Shown here piece by piece: positions 5,618 through 10,864 of a stretch of DNA of 10,864 nt (the first letter of the stretch is position 1; the number at the start of each line of letters is the position of its first letter). The position numbers and the translations under genes are program-made. Source of the stretch: UBA4207 sp964352405 (GTDB lineage: Bacteria > Bdellovibrionota > Bacteriovoracia > Bacteriovoracales > Bacteriovoracaceae). Location: positions 1 to 10,864 of the forward strand of contig CAYGRY010000082.1 of the NCBI GenBank assembly GCA_964352405.1, read 5' to 3'. The notes under the pieces are model-generated. The model was given only the letters and a program-made list of their open reading frames with translations, ran no database searches and was not told where the DNA came from.

Positions 5618-8440
5618 TTATCTCCTCATAGGTGAGCGAATTTCTTCTTCACCAATCTCCAAGATGTATTTTACTAATGCTTTAACTTGTTTATTTGCAT
5701 CACCGCCAAGAATCCCTTCTTCAAGAGACTCTCCACCTTCCCAAAAAGATGGCATGACAGTTCCTGGCATAAACTTTTGAGGATTATGAAGCCATGCTTC
5801 GATCCAATCAGGGCGAAGACGAGGCTTAGCCTTATAAAGATTTGGCGCAGAAGCTTGGTCTTTGTTAAATCCTGTTGTGTGGCAAGATGCACAAGCAAGC
5901 GCTTCAAATAATTTTACTGCAGCTGCTTTTTCACCTGGTTCCCACTCAATTTTTGCATCGTTGGCGACAAATGTTGGTTGAGAAGCTTTGGCTTGGAATC
6001 CAGTTACAATTTTGTTTTTCTCTTCAGTTGAAAGATTGAATGATGGCATTCTCACTTTTAACCACGGACGAATAGGCTTTACGTTTCCAAGGAAGTGATA
6101 AAGCCAATCGGATTGTACTCTAAACCCTTCTTTGTTTAACTGAGGTGGGCCTTCATTGGCATCATCATACATTTTAACAATATTACCGCCCCATCCATCA
6201 ATGCTATGACAGCCGACGCAGCTATATTTATTAACAACTTTCATGCCTTCGTTTGCCAGTTTTTCCTGAGCATTTAAACGCTTAATTCCCTTAAGTGGAA
6301 CTTCATCTGAAACTTGTCCAAGAATTGCTAAAGTCATCGACTCTGCTTCTTTTTCAGTCATATAGAAATTTGGCATTCTTGTTAGGTCTTTAAATGGCTT
6401 ATCTAATCCACCATCCCAACGACGTGGATTAATCAAGTGAGCCTTAATCCATCCATCTCTTGAATGCTCGATATCATGCTGTTGGTTAAATCCAAATTGA
6501 GTTAGTGGTTTCGATCCTTCTTTAGTTAGCTCTGGACCAATACCTTGGCGACCATCAAATCCTTCAATACTATGACATGAATAACAGCCATATTTACCGA
6601 CAGAGCGATATCCTAATTCTAGAGTTCTTTCACGATCACTCATTGCTGCAACTTTTTGCTCAGCCACTTCCATTGTGTCAAAGGCTGCAAAGTATTCAAC
6701 AAGTAGTTCGTCTCTTAAGTCTTCATTAAGTTGTTCAAACTTAAGCTTATCAAATTTAGTATTTCGCATTGATAAAAGATAAGCTGCGATATCGTTCGCT
6801 TCTTTATCTGTAAGTCTAAGCGATGGCATAATCGTATCTTCTTGGTAGTGAGATGGTTTAATCAACCAAGACACTAACCAATCAGGACTCTTAACTTTTG
6901 ATCCAGTACCCGTTAAGTAAGGACCTGCATAGGCACCAACTTTTTTAGATTCAGCGTCCCAACCTTCCACACCGTGACAGCCCATACAGCCGACTTCTTT
7001 AATAAGCTCTTTACCTTTATCTGCATTTCCACCTTGGTACTTAGCAAAAGGCTTATAGCCTTCAGCTTTATCCCAAATGTATTCCGCCATCGCATTCACT
7101 TCGGCGATATTTTTTTGCATAAATTCTGGCTTAGAATTATTTGACTGTGCAAAGAACGCTGGCATTTTTGCATGTTGATTAAAGCCTTTTGGACTCCAAA
7201 CCCAGTTTTTAAAGAACTCTTTCGTTATTTTAGAAGAAATCTTTTGAAGGCTTGGTCCTGGCATTCTTTTATGCTCCCAACCTTCAATTTTATGGCAAGC
7301 ATAACAGCCATACTCTTCCATCTTTTCCCAGCCAGTATTTAACTTATCTGCTCCAGGAAGATGTTCCACACCTTGGTGACATTTCACACATGAAGCTTCT
7401 GTATGTTGAAGCTTAAACATTGGTTGTGGAATTTTATGTGGCTCATGCCAGTTATACTTTTCAATCCATTCCGCTTTTTGCTCTTCATTTTGAGGAATGT
7501 GAGCCGCTGAATTGAAATCATGAACACGGTGACCTTCACCACCATGACATGAAGTACATCCAAATTGCTTCATTGGGTGCTTTGAATCTGTAGCAACCAT
7601 TAACTCAAGATTAGGGTGAGTTTTGTGTGGATTAGGTTGATCTTCATAACCCGGATCACTAATAAATGTGTGACAAGTGATACAGCGATCAACTTTTGGT
7701 ACTGATACAAAGTAACGATCATCAGTAACGTTATTAATAACGATCTGCTGAATTTTTAAAGTTGGGTCTAAAAAATCTAAGAATGGTGCGTTTCTTACAG
7801 CAAAAACTGGAGTGACATTTGTTTTTGCTAAAGAAAGCTTAAGTAAGTCTAAAGTTCTAGTTGCGTCTTCAATTGATTTTTCTGCTTGGAGTTTTTCTGC
7901 TTGAAGTGAATCTAATAATTTAGTTTTCTCCTTCATCGTGCTTTCAAGCATTTTCATTCTATCTCTTGAAACTTCAAAATCTTTTTTGAAATTTCTAAGA
8001 GTCTTTAATAGCGATTGAGCATTTGCATCGCCATGAGAGTTAGCTATTTCGTATTTAAAAGTTGTGGCAGAAACCATCGAGTTAAGACGACCATTGATGA
8101 TCGTTTCTTGCTTGATATCTCTATCAATAGCCTTCATTTCTGCTTGAACTTTAGAGATTTGATCAACTCTACCTTCAGCGTCTTTTTGACCCTGGGCAAG
8201 TTGAGACTCAAGTGCAGAAAGTTTCTCTTGATCGATATTCTTTTTTGCTTCTTCTACTTTTTCTTTAAGTTTGCTTTGGCGAATTTGTAATGCCTCAAGC
8301 TGAACAGCTTTCCATGGACGAATATAATCGTCTAAGAACACCCAAAAAGTAGTGATAAGCAGACCAATTGATAAGATAGCGAAGACCTTATTCAGTTTGG
8401 ACATGTCGTAGGCCATTCCTGGCTCTTGCTTCTTTGACAT
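5618..8440 (-). CDS. Membrane-anchored octahaem cytochrome c with coiled-coil stalk
   Basis: The 940-residue protein starts with a cytoplasmic tail and one uncleaved-looking helix (about 18-36). A charged, heptad-like region (about 43-205) is predicted to be coiled coil, followed by eight CxxCH haem sites at C253, C295, C351, C379, C485, C619, C741 and C850. The first three are close together in a His-rich stretch (H272, H275, H288, H304, H307, H314, H332, H335), suggesting bis-His haems. The last five look like tandem class I cytochrome c domains. Each has a later MP motif giving a Met ligand candidate (M426, M538, M689, M798, M896), and several begin with YGCYxCH or similar. By position it replaces cytochrome c1 or f as electron acceptor from the Rieske protein. 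It probably carries electrons through the periplasm to the oxidase. An AAGGA site lies 7 nt before the ATG. I do not recognise a characterised homologue. Confidence 0.93.
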   Translation of the reverse strand: MSKKQEPGMAYDMSKLNKVFAILSIGLLITTFWVFLDDYIRPWKAVQLEALQIRQSKLKEKVEEAKKNIDQEKLSALESQLAQGQKDAEGRVDQISKVQAEMKAIDRDIKQETIINGRLNSMVSATTFKYEIANSHGDANAQSLLKTLRNFKKDFEVSRDRMKMLESTMKEKTKLLDSLQAEKLQAEKSIEDATRTLDLLKLSLAKTNVTPVFAVRNAPFLDFLDPTLKIQQIVINNVTDDRYFVSVPKVDRCITCHTFISDPGYEDQPNPHKTHPNLELMVATDSKHPMKQFGCTSCHGGEGHRVHDFNSAAHIPQNEEQKAEWIEKYNWHEPHKIPQPMFKLQHTEASCVKCHQGVEHLPGADKLNTGWEKMEEYGCYACHKIEGWEHKRMPGPSLQKISSKITKEFFKNWVWSPKGFNQHAKMPAFFAQSNNSKPEFMQKNIAEVNAMAEYIWDKAEGYKPFAKYQGGNADKGKELIKEVGCMGCHGVEGWDAESKKVGAYAGPYLTGTGSKVKSPDWLVSWLIKPSHYQEDTIMPSLRLTDKEANDIAAYLLSMRNTKFDKLKFEQLNEDLRDELLVEYFAAFDTMEVAEQKVAAMSDRERTLELGYRSVGKYGCYSCHSIEGFDGRQGIGPELTKEGSKPLTQFGFNQQHDIEHSRDGWIKAHLINPRRWDGGLDKPFKDLTRMPNFYMTEKEAESMTLAILGQVSDEVPLKGIKRLNAQEKLANEGMKVVNKYSCVGCHSIDGWGGNIVKMYDDANEGPPQLNKEGFRVQSDWLYHFLGNVKPIRPWLKVRMPSFNLSTEEKNKIVTGFQAKASQPTFVANDAKIEWEPGEKAAAVKLFEALACASCHTTGFNKDQASAPNLYKAKPRLRPDWIEAWLHNPQKFMPGTVMPSFWEGGESLEEGILGGDANKQVKALVKYILEIGEEEIRSPMRR
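5622..5627 (-). promoter_or_regulatory. Ribosome binding site of ctaE embedded in the upstream gene end
   Basis: On the minus strand GAGGAG overlaps the last Met-Arg-Arg codons of the octahaem cytochrome gene and precedes the ctaE ATG by 6 nt. It is the strongest ribosome site in the operon and ties the two translations together. Confidence 0.8.
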
Positions 8441-8474
8441 CTCTATTTCCTTCTAACGGGGCACGGTAACAGTT

Positions 8475-9551
8475 TTATAAGTTAAGTTCGATTTCGGGTA
8501 ACGCAACAATATACTTCAAGCTAAATAGCCAGCGAAGAACCATTTTAATCGGCAAGCTTCCCATAGAAATCACTAGGAAGATCACAATGTAGTAGCGCAT
8601 CGTTCCTACTTTCTCGAGCAGGTCTTTACCAAATTTTGTTTTAAGCGAGATAAACGGTAAGCCAATTAAGTAAGCAAAGGTAAGTGCTATCCCCAATGCT
8701 TCCCTAACAAAGATATTTTTCGGCATCGACGTGTTAAGCCATTTAAGCCATAAGAATTCTGAAAGATTCACGTTGTACTCAGCTACAACTTTGTGGAAAT
8801 CCCAATATTCAAACGGTCCGTAGAATGTCCAGTTTGGTCCACGAAGAAAAGTACCAACAATAATGAGGTAGATCCAAAGAACAAGCCAACCGTAAAGAAA
8901 GCCTGTAATGGCAAACTTTCTGTCTTGGAAACAGTAGTAACCATTACCTTTAGGATTCGTATCTAAGTATGGAATGGCAATCAAGCCAACAACGATAAGA
9001 CCAGGAAGAACAACTCCGGCCATCCATGGGTCAAAGTAAACAAGCATTTCTTGAAGACCCAAGAAATACCAAGGAGCTTTAGCTGGGTTTGGTGCCCAAG
9101 TTGGGTTAGCTGGTTCTTCAAGCGGCGCTTTAAAGATAATCGCCCAAACAACTAAGAAGATCGTTCCAGCAATAATAGCAAACAACTCAGTGTAAACAAG
9201 ATTAGGCCATGCCCAAACTTTCTCTCTGTTTTCAGGAAGAGCTTCAACTGGCTCTAGTCCCTGCTCCAGTCTTTTATCATTTTCAGTTGCTTTATAAAGT
9301 GGAAACCACGTTAAAAAAACAATCAAAATTACAAGAATGTTAATTGGAATATTGTCAGGCCATAAAATAATTTTAATAAACTGAGGATCTGCTAAAAACC
9401 ACACCGTCACAGGTACTGAAATCGCTAGAAAAATCCACGCAAATTTCTTCGTTCCAACAACTCGATACCATTTAATCATTGCAAAAAATAACAATGAAAA
9501 AATCGGAAACGAAAAAATTGGATCGGCAATGATATTAATAAAATGCTTCAT
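8475..9551 (-). CDS. Cytochrome b C-terminal half (enlarged subunit IV / PetD-like)
   Basis: This is the second half of a split cytochrome b, forming the Qo quinol-oxidation site with the b6-like partner. The core is at about 115-240: a helix, then NPAKAPWYFLGLQEML (155-170), helices near 177-197 and 213-235, and LRGPNW (236-241). The Qo signature PEWY reads APWY here (159-162), so the usual glutamate is replaced by proline. At 358 residues it is far larger than plastid-type subunit IV (about 160). Some three extra hydrophobic helices precede the core (about 12-28, 38-54, 68-86) and further ones follow it (about 282-302 and 320-345). It has no haem-ligand histidine pair of its own. AAAGGG lies a few bases before the ATG, 23 nt after the partner gene, and the octahaem gene follows 34 nt later. 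Confidence 0.9.
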   Translation of the reverse strand: MKHFINIIADPIFSFPIFSLLFFAMIKWYRVVGTKKFAWIFLAISVPVTVWFLADPQFIKIILWPDNIPINILVILIVFLTWFPLYKATENDKRLEQGLEPVEALPENREKVWAWPNLVYTELFAIIAGTIFLVVWAIIFKAPLEEPANPTWAPNPAKAPWYFLGLQEMLVYFDPWMAGVVLPGLIVVGLIAIPYLDTNPKGNGYYCFQDRKFAITGFLYGWLVLWIYLIIVGTFLRGPNWTFYGPFEYWDFHKVVAEYNVNLSEFLWLKWLNTSMPKNIFVREALGIALTFAYLIGLPFISLKTKFGKDLLEKVGTMRYYIVIFLVISMGSLPIKMVLRWLFSLKYIVALPEIELNL

Positions 9552-9574
9552 AGCCCTTTACCTAAATCCTTATC

Positions 9575-10357
9575 TTAAAGTGGAGCTGAAATTCCACCAT
9601 CTTTACGTACACGCCAAAAGTGAACAGCGATCAAAACGCCAACGACTAAAGGAATAAATACGCAGTGGAGAATATAAAAACGTAAAAGTGCTGGCTCACC
9701 AACAAAACGACCCGCTAATAACTGGAAGCGAACATCGTTTTTATCTGAAACCATAACGAAGTCACCAATTTGAGCCAAGGCTGCACCCGGACCACCATGC
9801 CCAGCAAATGGAGTTGCTTTCGCCATGTTGGATCCAACGGTAATCGCCCAAATAGCTAGCTGATCCCATGGAAGCAGATAGCCTGTGAACGATAGAAGCA
9901 TTGTTAGAACAAGAAGAATAACACCAACACCCCAGTTAAATTCACGAGGTGGTTTATATGAACCAGTCATAAAGACTCGGTACATGTGTAGCCACACGGT
10001 AATAACCATGGCGTGAGCACCCCACCTATGAATTTCGCGCATAATTCCTAGAGGCACGTGTTCACGAAGAGCGATAATATCGTTGAAAGCATATTCAGCA
10101 GTTGGACGATAATAGAACATTAACAAAACGCCAGTTACTGTTAGCGCCAAGAAAATGAAAAACGTTAAACCACCCATACACCAAGTATAGCCAAGCTGAA
10201 CGCCAGACTTCTTAAGTTTGATTGGATGCAAATGTAAAAATACGTTTCCAGCAACAACAGCTGCACGGTTACGAGAATTGTTTGGTGGGCCATGGCGGAA
10301 AATTGATTTCCAAACCTGTGTATCCCTTACCTTATCGGCTAAACCTTTTGCAGACAT
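9575..10357 (-). CDS. qcrB: Cytochrome b N-terminal half (b6-like) of a Rieske/cytochrome b complex
   Basis: This four-helix, dihaem cytochrome b is part of a quinol:cytochrome c oxidoreductase in the inner membrane. Haem ligands are H110 and H124 on helix B and H231 and H246 on helix D. The 15-residue step on helix D is the b6f-type spacing; bc1 enzymes have 14. Other b6-like motifs are FYYRPT (81-86), IHRWGAH (109-115), TGSYKPPRE (131-139) and TGYLLPWDQ (158-166). C60 in GYTWCMGG matches the b6 cysteine that binds haem ci covalently. A loop of roughly 20 extra residues lies between helices C and D (about 195-218). The ribosome site AGGAG overlaps the Rieske stop codon and lies 8 nt before the ATG. 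The helix-rich C-terminal half is encoded by the next gene. Confidence 0.95.
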   Translation of the reverse strand: MSAKGLADKVRDTQVWKSIFRHGPPNNSRNRAAVVAGNVFLHLHPIKLKKSGVQLGYTWCMGGLTFFIFLALTVTGVLLMFYYRPTAEYAFNDIIALREHVPLGIMREIHRWGAHAMVITVWLHMYRVFMTGSYKPPREFNWGVGVILLVLTMLLSFTGYLLPWDQLAIWAITVGSNMAKATPFAGHGGPGAALAQIGDFVMVSDKNDVRFQLLAGRFVGEPALLRFYILHCVFIPLVVGVLIAVHFWRVRKDGGISAPL

Positions 10358-10368
10358 GCCTTAGTCTC

Positions 10369-10863
10369 CTAAACTGAAATGAACGAGTTAGGGTTATTCC
10401 ACTCACCTTTTTCGTAGCGATAAACTTTTGTTTTATCGACACGGATCTTCCCTTCAGGCGTGAGTGAAACTTTATATCTTTCTAGTGGACGAGGGGCTGG
10501 ACCCTCAAAGTTAATTCCACTCATATAATAACCAGATCCGTGACAAGGACATTTAAACTTTTTCTCCGCTGGCATCCAGCTCGGAATACATCCTAAATGC
10601 GTACAGATATTTGAAAGTGCAAAAAGTTTTCCATCCTGCTTAACCATCCAAACACCGAAACCATTTTTGTAGCGTTCATCTACACCGGCTTCAAATTCAG
10701 AAGGACCACCTGCTAGAAACTCCATCTCTGGTTCAAAGTTTACGTTTGGATAACTAAACCTAAACGCAAGACTAAGAAGGCCTGCAGTGGCTGCAGTAAA
10801 TGCCACCCAACCTACAGTTAGGAAACTAAAAAATTCACGTAGATTCAATTGATGTTTCGCCAT
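10369..10863 (-). CDS. qcrA: Rieske [2Fe-2S] iron-sulphur protein
   Basis: This is the mobile electron carrier of the Rieske/cytochrome b complex. It takes an electron from quinol at the Qo site and hands it to a cytochrome c, here presumably the octahaem protein. The 164-residue product has one N-terminal membrane helix (about 13-34) and a periplasmic Rieske domain. Cluster motifs are CTHLGC (87-92) and CPCHGSGY (105-112): C87, H89, C105 and H108 bind the cluster, and C92 with C107 form the stabilising disulphide. Rieske proteins are normally Tat-exported, yet the N-terminus reads NLREFFSF with one arginine only. The ATG at 10861-10863 is one base from the window edge, so the ribosome site and any upstream start are unseen. 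It is the first visible gene of the operon, whose promoter lies outside. Confidence 0.93.
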   Translation of the reverse strand: MAKHQLNLREFFSFLTVGWVAFTAATAGLLSLAFRFSYPNVNFEPEMEFLAGGPSEFEAGVDERYKNGFGVWMVKQDGKLFALSNICTHLGCIPSWMPAEKKFKCPCHGSGYYMSGINFEGPAPRPLERYKVSLTPEGKIRVDKTKVYRYEKGEWNNPNSFISV

Positions 10864-10864
10864 T

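Noticed and set aside
5589..5911. Short frames on both strands (63, 74 and 77 residues) over the start of ctaE and the end of the octahaem gene
   Set aside because: They overlap strongly supported coding sequence, show no family features, and look like shadows.
6913..7095. 60-residue minus-strand frame inside the octahaem gene
   Set aside because: It is out of frame with a region carrying a clear CxxCH cytochrome domain.
8015..8290. 91-residue plus-strand frame with hydrophobic C-terminus
   Set aside because: It is antisense to the coiled-coil stalk; complements of Lys/Glu-rich codons naturally read as Phe/Leu-rich sequence.

Overview
The window looks like chromosomal DNA of an AT-rich, Gram-negative, aerobically respiring bacterium. 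The gene families and their style (split b6-type cytochrome b, large multihaem cytochrome c in place of cytochrome c1, DUF420/CtaM, fused CtaA-CtaB) suggest a delta-proteobacterium-like lineage. Bdellovibrionota/Bacteriovoracia is my best guess, but nothing here (no rRNA or tRNA) proves it.

Layout from right to left: positions 10863 to 4254 carry one tightly packed minus-strand operon. It runs Rieske iron-sulphur protein, cytochrome b N-terminal half (b6-like), cytochrome b C-terminal half (enlarged subunit IV), a 940-residue octahaem cytochrome c with an N-terminal coiled-coil stalk, cytochrome oxidase subunit III, a 72-residue CPMC membrane protein, and a DUF420/CtaM-type oxidase assembly protein. 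Spacings run from 34 nt down to overlaps, including one ATGA stop/start overlap. Positions 4277 to 2030 hold a plus-strand pair, tryptophan 2,3-dioxygenase and a kynureninase-like PLP enzyme, whose 3' end overlaps the end of the respiratory operon tail to tail. Positions 1889 to 117 hold a minus-strand haem A synthase/haem O synthase fusion (CtaA-CtaB), divergent from kynA. The roughly 140-nt gap between them contains two back-to-back promoter candidates.

Together the minus-strand genes describe a quinol-to-cytochrome c-to-oxygen chain. Quinol would be oxidised by a Rieske/cytochrome b complex that resembles b6f more than bc1. Electrons would pass through an eight-haem periplasmic wire tethered to the membrane by a coiled coil, and on to a haem-A oxidase whose subunit III, assembly factor and haem A biosynthesis are encoded here. 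Oxidase subunits I and II are not in the window. The kyn pair would convert tryptophan towards anthranilate and alanine, but no kynurenine formamidase is present.

The most noteworthy content is the composition of the Rieske/cytochrome b operon: the octahaem cytochrome with its stalk, a cysteine at the b6f haem ci position, a Qo motif reading APWY instead of PEWY, a Rieske protein without an obvious twin arginine, and a small uncharacterised CPMC protein. No mobile elements, CRISPR arrays or RNA genes were seen.
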